This document shows, in pieces, positions 1 to 8,267 of a DNA stretch of 64,000 nucleotides. The notes beneath the pieces are model-generated. The model was not told where the DNA came from. It searched no databases and saw only the letters and a program-made list of their open reading frames with translations. Each line of letters opens with the position of its first letter. Position 1 is the stretch's first letter. A program made the position numbers and the translations under genes. This DNA comes from Desulfacinum hydrothermale DSM 13146 (GTDB lineage: Bacteria > Desulfobacterota > Syntrophobacteria > Syntrophobacterales > DSM-9756): the NCBI RefSeq assembly GCF_900176285.1, contig NZ_FWXF01000001.1:167582-231581 (forward strand), in the 5' to 3' direction.

Positions 1-949
1 CCAGGTGATGGCGGGCGATCATGGCCCCCAGCATGTCTGCGGCGATCTGGAGGGCTTCGATTTCCGCTCGGTCCCAAGCCCGCTCCCGAACGCAGTCGTC
101 GAAGCCGATGAACCCCCACCAATCGTTGTGGACGAAGATGGGCGTCACGACCAGGGAGAGGATCCCCTGGGCCTGGAGGATGGGCTGTTCCGAGGGCGGA
201 AAATCGCAGATCCGCCCGAAGACCGGTTCCCCCTTTTCCATGAGCTGTACCCACCGCGAGAAGCCTCCCGCGTGCCAGGGAAAATTCTGGAGATCCGGGT
301 TGTGGATCTGCGGCTCAATGCCCGGCGCGGCCCACTCGTACCGCTGGCTGGTGAGAAATCTTCCTTCCTCGTCCAGGTGGTTCTGAAAGATGTAGACGCG
401 GCTGACGGCGGTGGCTTCCCCCAACTTCCGCAAAATGGATTCCATGGAGACGCTCGAAAGGGAGCTGCGCAGAAAGTGTTGGGCCGCGAAGGCCACGGCC
501 TCCAGGATCGCATCCCTTTTCAGGAGGGCTTCTTCCGCAGCCTTTCGTTCCGTAATATCAAACAGGACGCCATGAAAGCTGGAGGATCCGTCCGGTTCCC
601 GGGACACCGAGGCCTCGTCCCAAAACCATCGACTCCGCCCGTCGGTGCCCACCAACCGGTATTCGCACCGAATGGGGCGCCCTTCCCGGCGGGCCCGGTG
701 CCGGATCTCTAGAACCCGGTCCAGATCGTCCGGATGGATGCATTCTTCCAGGAAATCTCCGCCGGCGGACGATTCCGCCAAGCGGCAGGACAGGAAGGAA
801 TCCGCCTGGGGGCTGACGTAGAAAACTTGCCGGGCGCCTTCCAGGCGTTCCTGGTAGACGATGGCGGGGATCTTTTCCACCAGATTCTTGTAGGACGCTG
901 CATTGAGGGTGTGGGCGTGGTGAGCGGGAACCGGCTTTCGGGTATGCAT
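1..949 (-). CDS. PAS/GAF-domain sensor protein, C-terminus cut by the window edge
   Basis: The reading frame is open from an ATG at 949 to the left edge, so only the first 316 codons are visible. The first ~130 residues look like a PAS domain ending in the usual PAC signature (FHGVLFDITERKAAEEAL). A GAF domain follows, ending near the edge with WWGFIGFDDC and an IEALQIAADMLGAMI helix, typical of GAF domains that precede histidine kinase or GGDEF output modules. A GGGAGGT ribosome site lies about 10 bases upstream of the ATG. The output domain is off the window, so histidine kinase is only the likeliest guess. The gene is divergent from the DHH-CBS gene, with an AT-rich gap of about 190 bases between them. 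Confidence 0.75.
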   Translation of the reverse strand, partial: MHTRKPVPAHHAHTLNAASYKNLVEKIPAIVYQERLEGARQVFYVSPQADSFLSCRLAESSAGGDFLEECIHPDDLDRVLEIRHRARREGRPIRCEYRLVGTDGRSRWFWDEASVSREPDGSSSFHGVLFDITERKAAEEALLKRDAILEAVAFAAQHFLRSSLSSVSMESILRKLGEATAVSRVYIFQNHLDEEGRFLTSQRYEWAAPGIEPQIHNPDLQNFPWHAGGFSRWVQLMEKGEPVFGRICDFPPSEQPILQAQGILSLVVTPIFVHNDWWGFIGFDDCVRERAWDRAEIEALQIAADMLGAMIARHHL

Positions 950-1138
950 GGGCAGGGGACCTCCCAACTGGATCTCCGGGGGTGTGTGGCTTCCATTCCC
1001 ACCTATTGGCTGGGATAGAAAATGTCAAACTATATTTAACGGGATAGGGTTGTCATGTGAAAAATTTCAAGATAAGAGCCCCTTGTGCCGAAAAGGAGAG
1101 TGTGGACCTTAAGGCGGACACCGAAAGCGGGAGTGCCC

Positions 1139-2431
1139 ATGGAGATCATCACGACGCACAAAAACGTGGATTTCGACGCCCTGGCCTCGGTGGTGGCGGC
1201 CCAGAAACTCTATCCCCAGGCCCGCATCGTCCTTCCCCGATCCGTCAACGCCAACGTGAAAGCCTTTCTTTCCATCCACAAAGATCTCTTCCAAGTCCTG
1301 TCGCCTCTGGAGGTTCCCCTGGACGCCGTCAAACGGCTCATCGTGGTGGACGCCAAGCGCTGGGACCGCTTGGACTGCCTGGATTCCCTGCGCCAACGCC
1401 GGGACCTGGAGATCCACGTGTGGGATCACCATCCGGGGGAGACGGATCTGGAGGCCCAGGAATTTCGCTGGAACGACACGGGAGCGGCGGTGACCCTGCT
1501 GGTGGAGGAACTGGAGCAAGGGGGCGTGGACCTGGATCCGGTGCAGGCCACGCTCTTTTTGGCCGGCATCCATGAGGACACGGGACACCTGACCTTCCCG
1601 TGTACCCGGGCACGGGATGCCCGTGCAGCGGCTTTCCTGCTGGAAAAGAAGGCCGACCTCCACGTGATCCAAACGGCCCTACGACCCGGCTATGGGCCCC
1701 AGCATCGGGCCATCCTCACCCGCCTGCTGGAAACGGTGGTCCGCGACAAGATCTCCGGGTACACGGTGGCCTTCGCCCGGGCGGACGTGAAGGGCTATGT
1801 GCCGGACCTGGCGGCCGTGGTCACCATGCTCCGGGATGTGCTCAACTGCGACGCCGTTTTCGCTCTTTTCTGGGACGAACGGCGCAACCAGACCATCGTT
1901 ATCGGTCGCAGCGATGCGGACACCCTGGACCTGGCCCAGGTGCTCCGGACCATGGGAGGCGGGGGGCGCCCCGAGGCCGCTTCCGCTGTGGTCAAGGCCG
2001 CCAAGCCCGCCGGGGTGGAGACGTGGCTTCGAGAGATTCTCAACCAGAACGGCAACGGTTATGTGAAGATCTTCGATCTCATGTCCTTTCCCGTCTTCAC
2101 GGTGGCCCCCGAGGAGATCGCAGAAGACGTGCACGAGAAACTCCGCCGGCGGGGTCACACCGGAGCACCCGTGGTGGAAGGTGAACGCCTGGTGGGGATC
2201 ATCTCCGTGCGGGATCTGGTCAAACTCACCCGCCCCAGTCAGCTCAAGGCTCCCGTGAAGGCCTACATGCGAAGGAGCGTGCGCACCATCGGCCCCCAAT
2301 GCACCGTGACGGAAGCGCTGCGAATCATGGTCAAACACGACATCGGCCGCCTTCCGGTCCTGGAAGACGGCCGATTGGTGGGCATTGTCACCCGGTCCGA
2401 CCTGATGCTCTACTACTACCAGCTGATCTAG
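1139..2431 (+). CDS. DHH-family phosphoesterase with two CBS domains
   Basis: 430 residues. An N-terminal DHH domain (residues 1-160) shows HKNVDFDA (7-14), the DHH triad at 96-98 and HEDTGH near 145-150. A DHHA1 part contains GGGGRPEAAS (273-282). Two CBS modules follow (about 315-365 and 377-428), each with the GIxxxxD ending. Relatives in this phylum are usually about 870 residues, with a poly(A)-polymerase/CCA-adding domain after the CBS pair; that domain is absent here. The His normal in the DHHA1 GGGH motif is replaced by Arg. Likely activity is on short oligonucleotides, pAp or cyclic dinucleotides, with adenine nucleotides sensed by the CBS pair; the substrate cannot be told. I chose the ATG at 1139 because the upstream GTG at 1085 has no ribosome site. 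The stop codon abuts a repeat element. Confidence 0.85.
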   Translation: MEIITTHKNVDFDALASVVAAQKLYPQARIVLPRSVNANVKAFLSIHKDLFQVLSPLEVPLDAVKRLIVVDAKRWDRLDCLDSLRQRRDLEIHVWDHHPGETDLEAQEFRWNDTGAAVTLLVEELEQGGVDLDPVQATLFLAGIHEDTGHLTFPCTRARDARAAAFLLEKKADLHVIQTALRPGYGPQHRAILTRLLETVVRDKISGYTVAFARADVKGYVPDLAAVVTMLRDVLNCDAVFALFWDERRNQTIVIGRSDADTLDLAQVLRTMGGGGRPEAASAVVKAAKPAGVETWLREILNQNGNGYVKIFDLMSFPVFTVAPEEIAEDVHEKLRRRGHTGAPVVEGERLVGIISVRDLVKLTRPSQLKAPVKAYMRRSVRTIGPQCTVTEALRIMVKHDIGRLPVLEDGRLVGIVTRSDLMLYYYQLI

Positions 2432-2735
2432 GAGCTTGTGCCGCAATGGCCTTTCGGCCTTTTGTGGCTTTCTGACCAGTTGGAATTCCAAGGGTCGTGG
2501 TGCTTTTTGAATTCTCAGACACTCCTGTAGGAGGCTGTCTGACAATGGCCCCTTGGCCTTTCTGACAAATGCAATGCAACGGTGCTATGTGAGGTTTCTG
2601 AGCTTTGTAGGGGCGGGTTCGGAACCCGCCCCTATCTGTGGCATGGCAAGGCCGGCGGCACAAGCCCGCTTGAAAGTCTAAACCTTCCGGCCACACAAGA
2701 AGAGAGCAACTGGAGCGTTCTCGGACAAACCCCTG
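2431..2735 (+). repeat. MITE-like repeat, copy A (composite)
   Basis: A complete element runs from about 2530 to 2735, from GGAGGCTGTCTGACAATGGCC to a degenerate mirror end reading CGTTCTCGGACAAACCCC. It contains a near-perfect hairpin with arms GGGGCGGGTT/AACCCGCCCC at about 2610-2637. Directly upstream, 2431-2527 is a second partial unit that matches one arm of copy B (GTGGTGCTTTTTGAATTCTCAGAC), so this locus looks like one element inserted beside or into another. The first base of the repeat is the last base of the DHH gene stop codon. From 2736 to the next gene end at 2967 I see no gene. Confidence 0.8.
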
Positions 2736-2966
2736 GTGCTGAAACGCCAGGCTGGCAGCGCGGCCGTGACCAGGCGTGTCCTGTGGGCCTGAAAACCAAC
2801 AGCCTGTGCGCTTGGCGGGGCGGCCCGGGGGGGCGTCCCTTGAAAAGCCGTGCGCGGCGGGGTTTCCTTTCCAGAAGCTCGTTGCCGGAAAAGCTCCCGG
2901 GGGATCGGAAATCAGCGGATCGCCCCTGTGCACGCCGGCATCCAGGGCGGATGGGGGGCGGGCCCT

Positions 2967-3422
2967 TCAGAACTTCACGGTCTTGATAATCGATTCGTAC
3001 TCTTGGACCTCCTCCGGAGAGAGTTCGCGCCGGAGGAGTTTTTTGTGGACGAGAATGGGACACTTCTCGTGCAAGGCCAAAGCCACGGCATCGCTGGGGC
3101 GGCTGTCGAAAACCATCTCCTCCCCATCGATCTCCGTTACGATCCGCGCATAGTAGGTGTTTTCCTTCATGGTATGGATCTCCACCCGATGGAAGTGCAC
3201 CCCCGCCCTTTCCAGAATGGTCAGGTAGGTGTCGTGTGTCAGCGGGCGCCTGGGCTCCACAAGACCCTTTTCCTTGGCGATGGCCGTGATCTCGCTGTCC
3301 CCCACGAACATCAGGAAGTAGTAGTCGGCGTTTTCCGATTCCTTCAGGATGACCATGTTGCCCTCTTGCCGATCGGTCTTGATGTAGACTTCGTTGGCCA
3401 CGATGAAATCGCTGTTTTCCAT
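2967..3422 (-). CDS. Bifunctional nuclease family protein (DUF151)
   Basis: 151 residues, full length for the family. The conserved core is all present: MVILKES, FVGDSEITAIA, RPLTHDTYLTIL, a YYARI strand and the diagnostic DSRPSDAVALAL near residues 103-114. Characterised members (plant BFN, Mycobacterium and Thermotoga homologues) have been reported to have DNase and RNase activity; in bacteria the role is unclear. The start is secured by GAGGAGGTGATCGG just before the ATG. It is a single-gene unit, convergent with the DHH gene across repeat copy A. Confidence 0.88.
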   Translation of the reverse strand: MENSDFIVANEVYIKTDRQEGNMVILKESENADYYFLMFVGDSEITAIAKEKGLVEPRRPLTHDTYLTILERAGVHFHRVEIHTMKENTYYARIVTEIDGEEMVFDSRPSDAVALALHEKCPILVHKKLLRRELSPEEVQEYESIIKTVKF

Positions 3423-3814
3423 CCGATCACCTCCTCATGGGGTTCCCGCCCTTGGCGGGTTCTCATTCTTCCTGTCTTGGGATTATAAGGACAAGAGCCA
3501 TCCCTGGTAAATCGTAAATCGCCGACGGCAAGGCGGAAGACTCGGCAATTGCTCCCAACTTTTTTCAGGGGTAGGGCTCCGAGAGACCGCCGAAAGGGAT
3601 GCGGGCGGCGCCTTTCGGCCGGAACATGCCCTCCCCAAGGACACTTCACGCCCACCTGAAACGTTCCATCAGGGATCGAGGGCGTGTGCGGTCCTTATCG
3701 GAGAAGGGGCCATTGACATGACTGGTAAGTGGTTCTAAATGCAGAAAGCGAAAAAGGTCTGTCAGTGGAACATCCGGATATCAAGTGAAGTGCATCTTGA
3801 GGTGATGAATCAGC
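3423..3814. other. Divergent intergenic region with a possible promoter
   Basis: No coding signal. The right part holds TTGACA at 3713-3718, followed 17 bases later by TAAATG (3736-3741). This is a plausible but imperfect sigma70 promoter for the NifX-like gene starting at 3815. A GC-rich inverted segment around 3590-3630 (GCCGAAAGG / CCTTTCGGC) could form a hairpin. Confidence 0.4.
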
Positions 3815-4198
3815 ATGCGCATCTGTTTTCCCGTAGCCAAAGGGCAGGGGTGGGAGAGCCCCGTATATGGTCACTTCGGATCGGCGCCGGCCTTTATGAT
3901 CGTGGACACGGAAAGCGGGCAATTGGAAGAGGTGGAAAACGCGGACTTGCATCACGCCCACGGCATGTGCCAGCCGCTGAAGGCCCTGGGAGGTCGTCCG
4001 GTGGACGGTGTGGCGGTGGGAGGCATCGGGATGGGTGCCCTCATGAAGCTTCAGGCCCAGGGGATCACGGTTTATCGCGCGGTGGAAGGGACCGTGAAGG
4101 ACAACCTGGAGATGCTCCGCGACGGGAAGCTGCCGGTTTTCTCGGCGGATTGGACCTGTGCCGGTCACGGGCACGCCGGGGGATGTTCCCATCACTGA
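3815..4198 (+). CDS. Dinitrogenase iron-molybdenum cofactor biosynthesis (NifX/NifB C-domain) family protein
   Basis: 127 residues. The fold signature is complete: MRICFPVA start, VYGHFGSAPAFMIVD, the HAHGMC segment, GGIGMGAL and ITVYRAVEGTVKDNLE. It ends in a short Cys/His tail (CAGHGHAGGCSHH) that could bind metal. Family members bind or carry Fe-Mo/Fe-S cofactors in nitrogenase maturation. Many stand-alone copies in anaerobes lie away from nif genes and have no known role, and no nif genes are seen here. The ATG has GAGGTGATGAATCAGC upstream. The next gene is the FmdB-type zinc ribbon 139 bases downstream on the same strand, and the two may be co-transcribed. Confidence 0.88.
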   Translation: MRICFPVAKGQGWESPVYGHFGSAPAFMIVDTESGQLEEVENADLHHAHGMCQPLKALGGRPVDGVAVGGIGMGALMKLQAQGITVYRAVEGTVKDNLEMLRDGKLPVFSADWTCAGHGHAGGCSHH

Positions 4199-4337
4199 CC
4201 CCGAACGGCTCGTGGAAGGCTTCTTTTCTTTTGCGGGCGCCCCGAGGAAATGGGGCCCCGTTGTTTCCGGCAGACATTGGAATAACGTTTACGGCAAGGC
4301 CCGACCTGCGGGCCGGATCGGTTTTAAGGGGGAGATC

Positions 4338-4586
4338 ATGCCAATCTACGAATATGTGTGCGATCGGTGCGGTGGGGTTTCGGAACACCTGGTCTTGGGG
4401 GATTCCGAGGTGCCGGCCTGTTCCCATTGCGGGAGCACGGCCCTTCGTAAGCTCTTGTCGGCTCCGTCGGCTGCTTCCGGGGTTCGCCCATCCGATCGGG
4501 TCGCAGGCCCCGGGGATACGGGATGTTGCGGTTCCAGTCCCGACGTCCAGGGCTGCGTTCCCGGATCTTGCTGCGGGAAGGCCTGA
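4338..4586 (+). CDS. FmdB-type small zinc-ribbon protein
   Basis: 82 residues. It begins MPIYEYVCDRCGG and has a second CSHCGS knuckle at residues 32-37, the standard CxxC...CxxC FmdB/CxxC_CxxC_SSSS ribbon. The C-terminal half is low-complexity and Cys-rich (GCCGSS, GSCCGKA). FmdB was named from a formylmethanofuran dehydrogenase operon regulator, but the biochemical role of most members is not known. The start ATG at 4338 has AAGGGGGAGATC upstream. It converges with cysS, whose stop is 23 bases away. Confidence 0.85.
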   Translation: MPIYEYVCDRCGGVSEHLVLGDSEVPACSHCGSTALRKLLSAPSAASGVRPSDRVAGPGDTGCCGSSPDVQGCVPGSCCGKA

Positions 4587-4609
4587 TCCTTCAAGGGGCC
4601 TTCGAAAAT

Positions 4610-6091
4610 TCAGTGGACCCGCCAGCGGGTACCTTCCGGCGTGTCTTCCAGTTGCACCCCCATGGCGGTGAGCTGGTCCCGGATCCGGTCCGCTTCTGCG
4701 AAGTCCTTGGCCTTGCGGGCCTGATCGCGTTTTGCGATCAGATCGTGCACCTGAGCTTCCGAAAGCCCCTTTTCCCGGATCTTGATCTGGCGGATCTGGC
4801 GCGAGAAGGCTTCCGGTGTGCGGGTGATGAGGCCCAAGACCTTTGCGTGCTCTTGGATGGTCTCGGCCGCCTGGCGGGCCAGGAAGGCAGCGGGGCCTTT
4901 GAGTTTCTTGCGGCCGAAGGAATCCAGAAAGCGCTGGAGGGCGCGCTGCACCTCGAACAGGTGTCCGATGGCCTGGGCCGTGTTGAAGTCGTTGTCCATG
5001 GCGTCCCGAAAGTGATCGGGGAGGTTCCGGGACTTTTCGAACAGGTCTTTGTCCTGCGCCATGAGCGCCTTTTCGTGGGGCGGATCGCCGCCCGTGTCGG
5101 GCGCCCGTCTGTCCGCGTCCTCCAACGTGGCGTAGAGACGCACCAAGGCCCGTTCGGTTTCGGCCAGGGCTTCGTCGGAAAAGTCCACAGGGCTTCGGTA
5201 GTGCTTGCTGATGACGAAGAGCCGCAGCGTCTCGGGGTGGACCGACTTCAGGATGTCCCGGATGGTGAAGAAGTTGCCCAGGGACTTGGACATCTTCTCG
5301 TTGTTGATGTTCACAAAGCCGTTGTGGACCCAGTAACGCACGAAGGGCACACCGAAGGCGGCTTCGCTCTGGGCGATTTCATTTTCGTGGTGGGGAAAGA
5401 TGAGATCCTTGCCCCCGCCGTGCACGTCGAAGGTGGGGCCGAGAAACCGGTTGCCCATGGCCGAACATTCGATGTGCCACCCCGGGCGGCCCGGTCCCCA
5501 GGGGCTGTCCCAGGCCGGCTCGCCGGGCTTACTTCCCTTCCACAGCACAAAATCCAGAGGATTCTTCTTGTTCGGGTCCACCTCCACCCGCGCTCCGGCC
5601 ATCATGTCTTCCAGGCTGCGGCCGGACAGCTTGCCGTATTCGGGGAATTTTTCCACGGAGAAGTAGACGTCCGATCCCGCCTGATAGGCGATGCCCTTTT
5701 CTTCCAGGCGGCGGATGATGTGGATCATCTGGTCGATGTTGTCCGTGGCCAGGGGCTCCAGGTCGGGTCGGAGGACGTCCAGGGCGTCCATGTCTTCATG
5801 GAAGGCTGCGATGTATCGGTCGGCGATGGTGCGATAATCCGTTCCTTCCTCATTGGCCCGCTTGATGATCTTGTCGTCGATGTCCGTGAAGTTGCGCACG
5901 TAGGTCACCTGGTAGCCCCGGTATTTCAGGTAGCGGTAGATCACGTCGAAGACGATGGCCGAACGGGCGTGGCCCACGTGGCACAGGTCGTAGACGGTGA
6001 CGCCGCACACGTAGAGGCGCACCTTGCCGGGTTCCAGGGGCTGGAAGGATTCCCTTTTCTTGGTGAGCGTGTTGTAGACGGTCAGGGTCAT
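4610..6091 (-). CDS. cysS: Cysteinyl-tRNA synthetase
   Basis: 493 residues, a class I aminoacyl-tRNA synthetase charging tRNA-Cys in the cytoplasm. Visible: the HIGH-box variant HVGH at 38-41; Zn2+ ligands Cys29 (YVCG), the Cys of GWHIECSAMGN, and the HHENE segment; and the KMSKS loop (NNEKMSKSLGN) around 265-270. The C-terminal anticodon-binding region with KAKDFAEADRIRDQL is intact. It follows ispF with a 97-base gap, giving the gene order ispD-ispF-cysS that is common in bacteria. Confidence 0.97.
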   Translation of the reverse strand: MTLTVYNTLTKKRESFQPLEPGKVRLYVCGVTVYDLCHVGHARSAIVFDVIYRYLKYRGYQVTYVRNFTDIDDKIIKRANEEGTDYRTIADRYIAAFHEDMDALDVLRPDLEPLATDNIDQMIHIIRRLEEKGIAYQAGSDVYFSVEKFPEYGKLSGRSLEDMMAGARVEVDPNKKNPLDFVLWKGSKPGEPAWDSPWGPGRPGWHIECSAMGNRFLGPTFDVHGGGKDLIFPHHENEIAQSEAAFGVPFVRYWVHNGFVNINNEKMSKSLGNFFTIRDILKSVHPETLRLFVISKHYRSPVDFSDEALAETERALVRLYATLEDADRRAPDTGGDPPHEKALMAQDKDLFEKSRNLPDHFRDAMDNDFNTAQAIGHLFEVQRALQRFLDSFGRKKLKGPAAFLARQAAETIQEHAKVLGLITRTPEAFSRQIRQIKIREKGLSEAQVHDLIAKRDQARKAKDFAEADRIRDQLTAMGVQLEDTPEGTRWRVH

Positions 6092-6188
6092 GAAGCCGCT
6101 CCTTCATTTGCAAGTTTCCGTTGGCCGTAAACCGTGAAACGTATAGCGGGTGCAGGGATGCCTTGGCATGTCCCCCATCCTTTCCCCA

Positions 6189-6716
6189 TCACCCATGGCA
6201 GGGTTCATGCACTGCTGTCCCGGCGCCCCGTGAGGACCGTTCAGGCGTCCGTTCAATGAGCACCACGGCATAGGCGGCGATGCCTTCCTTTCGGCCCACG
6301 AATCCAAGCCCTTCGGTGGTGGTGGCCTTGACGTTCACCGCCCCGGTGTCCAGGCCCATGGCGGCGGCGATCCGGGCGCACATCCGGGGGATGTGCGGGG
6401 CGAGCTTGGGCCGTTGGGCCACCACCACGCAGTCCGCGTTCACGGGACGATACCCGGCGCGGCGGACGAGCCGCGTGGATTCTTCCAGCAGCACCAGGCT
6501 GGAGATCCCGCGGTATCGGTCATCGGAATCGGGAAAATGGCGGCCGATGTCGCCCAGGGCCGCCGCACCCAGCAGGGCGTCGCAGACGGCGTGCACCAGG
6601 ACGTCCGCGTCCGAATGGCCCAGAAGTCCACAGGAGTGGGGGACTTGGACGCCGCCCAGGACGAGGGGCCGTCCTTCGGTGAATCGGTGGACGTCGTAGC
6701 CCATTCCCACTCTCAC
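6189..6716 (-). CDS. ispF: 2-C-methyl-D-erythritol 2,4-cyclodiphosphate synthase
   Basis: 175 residues. It forms the cyclic diphosphate in the MEP (non-mevalonate) isoprenoid pathway. Zn2+ ligands D8 and H10 (MGYDVH) and H42 are present, as are the [11 protein letters not shown] and [11 protein letters not shown] segments and [13 protein letters not shown] near the end. The usual length is about 158; here a 15-20 residue C-terminal tail ([10 protein letters not shown]...) is added. Its start overlaps the end of ispD by 4 bases (ATGA), so the pair is translationally coupled. Confidence 0.96.
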   Translation of the reverse strand: MRVGMGYDVHRFTEGRPLVLGGVQVPHSCGLLGHSDADVLVHAVCDALLGAAALGDIGRHFPDSDDRYRGISSLVLLEESTRLVRRAGYRPVNADCVVVAQRPKLAPHIPRMCARIAAAMGLDTGAVNVKATTTEGLGFVGRKEGIAAYAVVLIERTPERSSRGAGTAVHEPCHG

Positions 6717-7513
6717 GGGTTCCTGCCCTCCGCGTCTTCCATGGTTTTTGGCTCACGGATTACGTCTGAATGACCGGGTGGTGGTCCGCCCCGGGCGATT
6801 TCCTTCCAATACGCCGCGGCCCAGTGGAGATCTTCCGGGCAGGTGATCTTCACGTTGGTCCGTTCGCCTTCCACCACGGCCACGGAAACTCCACAGCGTT
6901 CCACCAGGGCCGCATCGTCCGTGGCCGAAAGGCCCTCTTGGAGCGTCCGGTCATAGGCTGCGGTCAGCACGTCCCGGCGAAAGACCTGCGGGGTCTGGAC
7001 CAGCCAGACGCGGCGTCGGTTTAGGGTCGTTTCCACCAGGCCGTCGCGAACCAGCTTCACCGTGTCCACGGCGGGGCAGGCGCAAATGGCGGCCCCCGTC
7101 TTTTGGGCGCCCGCCAGGGTGCGTCGAAACAACTGGGGTGAGGCAAAGGGCCGCACTCCGTCGTGGATGCAGACCCACCGGCACCGGGAAGGCAGGGCGT
7201 CCAGGCCGTTGCGCACACTGTCCTGGCGTTCGCGGCCTCCCGCCACCACCCGCACGGGGCAAGGCGGGTTCACCGTCTCCACCAGGTCTTGGGCCCAAGC
7301 CACAAACGCCTGGGGTGCCACCACCACCGCGCCGCTCAAAAAGTCCAGCCGGTGCAGGATGTCCAGGGTCCGAGCGAGAAGGGGCTTTCCTTCCAGGTCG
7401 TGGAATTGCTTGGGGTGAGGCAATCCCATGCGCACGCCGCTTCCCGCGGCGGCTACGATCATCCACACCTGATCTGCTGGGCAATTGGTCGCGTCCGTGG
7501 TCCTGTGCTCCAT
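6713..7513 (-). CDS. ispD: 2-C-methyl-D-erythritol 4-phosphate cytidylyltransferase
   Basis: 266 residues from the ATG at 7513. It couples MEP to CTP to give CDP-ME in the MEP pathway. The CTP-binding loop [18 protein letters not shown] is at about residues 20-37, and [25 protein letters not shown] and ATDDAALVE match the family. A longer reading from a TTG at 7576 would run almost to the end of the RNase P RNA and lacks a ribosome site, so I rejected it. The start could also be the internal Met just before IVAAAG. It lies just downstream of rnpB on the same strand. Confidence 0.94.
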   Translation of the reverse strand: MEHRTTDATNCPADQVWMIVAAAGSGVRMGLPHPKQFHDLEGKPLLARTLDILHRLDFLSGAVVVAPQAFVAWAQDLVETVNPPCPVRVVAGGRERQDSVRNGLDALPSRCRWVCIHDGVRPFASPQLFRRTLAGAQKTGAAICACPAVDTVKLVRDGLVETTLNRRRVWLVQTPQVFRRDVLTAAYDRTLQEGLSATDDAALVERCGVSVAVVEGERTNVKITCPEDLHWAAAYWKEIARGGPPPGHSDVIREPKTMEDAEGRNP

Positions 7514-7581
7514 CGGGATCCCCAGAAGGCTCTGTCCCGCCGGCGCGTTTGTCGCGCTAGCACCGTGGGTCGTCAAAAAAA

Positions 7582-7975
7582 GGGGATTGGAGGAGCGCGT
7601 AAGCCGGGTTCTGTTCCCGCCGCAGTGGGCGGGCCCCGATCATTCCTCTAGGCCCGACGTTGCCGTCGGGCTCCAGCAGCCGACCCGGGAGCCTCGGGCG
7701 GGCCACCCTCCAGCGCTCCCCTACTTGGCCTTGCTCCGGGTGGGGTTTACCAAGCTCCCGGTGTCACCACCGGGACTGGTGAGCTCTTACCTCACCGTTT
7801 CACCCTTACCGAGTCCTCCCCGGGGGAGAAGGCTCGGCGGTCTGTTTTCTGTGGCACTTTCCTGCTCGTCACCGAGACTGGGTGTTACCCAGCACCCTGC
7901 CCTGTGGAGCCCGGACTTTCCTCCCGTTGCACCCTGGGATGCAACCGGCGATCGGGTACGCTCCTCCAAATCCCC
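7582..7975 (-). ncRNA. rnpB: RNase P RNA (bacterial class A)
   Basis: The minus strand begins GGGGATTTGGAGGAGCG and has the invariant GAGGAAAGTCCGGGCTCC block near its 5' end. It ends with AGAACCCGGCTTACGCGC and CTCCTCCAATCCCC, whose last bases pair with the 5' end (P1). A run of seven T on the minus strand follows and probably ends transcription. About 394 nt, normal for a type A RNA. It is the catalytic RNA that removes tRNA 5' leaders. The promoter is listed separately. Antisense reading frames over this stretch are not genes. Confidence 0.96.
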
Positions 7976-7979
7976 TGGA

Positions 7980-8008
7980 AAATTAGCAATAATTGGCGGG
8001 GAGTGCAA
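7980..8008 (-). promoter_or_regulatory. Promoter of rnpB
   Basis: On the minus strand TTGCAC (8008-8003) is separated by 17 bases from TAATTT (7985-7980), which is preceded by TGC, an extended -10. The predicted start falls about 5-7 bases downstream, matching the RNA 5' end at 7975. Confidence 0.65.
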
Positions 8009-8042
8009 GGGACGGCAGTCGGTTCTTGGCAGGCCAATTCCA

Positions 8043-8267
8043 GGAGCGTGTCCGAGAACGCCTTGAGTGCTCCCTTGTTGGACGGACGGGAGCTTGGGGC
8101 ACCCAGCCGGGGCCGTGCTGCCGGCCTGGCCATGCCGCAGTAGGGGCGGGTTTTGAACCCGCCCCACCAAGGCTGTCTGAGAATTCAAAAAGCACCACGC
8201 GGCCGGTGGATTTTCAACGGGTCAGAAAAGCCACAAAAGGGCGAGAGGCCATTGTCAGAAAGCCTCC
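8043..8267 (-). repeat. MITE-like repeat, copy B
   Basis: 225 bp bounded by GGAGCGTGTCCGAGAACGCC and, inverted, GGAGGCTTTCTGACAATGGCC. The internal hairpin has arms GGGGCGGGTT/AACCCGCCCC near 8140-8164. It lies opposite in direction to copies A and D. Its right terminus overlaps the last codons and stop of the B12-binding gene, which ends at 8255. Together with the rnpB promoter it fills the gap between rnpB and that gene. Confidence 0.8.

Noticed and set aside
5-712. Long plus-strand frame (235 codons) over the sensor gene
   Set aside because: It is the antisense shadow of the GAF/PAS gene, whose minus-strand translation is clearly conserved.
1085-1138. N-terminal extension of the DHH-CBS protein from a GTG at 1085
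   Set aside because: No ribosome site; the ATG at 1139 starts the conserved DHH sequence.
2610-2637. CRISPR repeat or terminator interpretation of the GGGGCGGGTT hairpin
   Set aside because: No array, spacers or T-run; the hairpin lies inside a dispersed element with its own ends.
7485-8066. Plus-strand frame of 193 codons over the RNase P RNA
   Set aside because: The stretch folds as rnpB on the minus strand; the frame has no recognisable protein.
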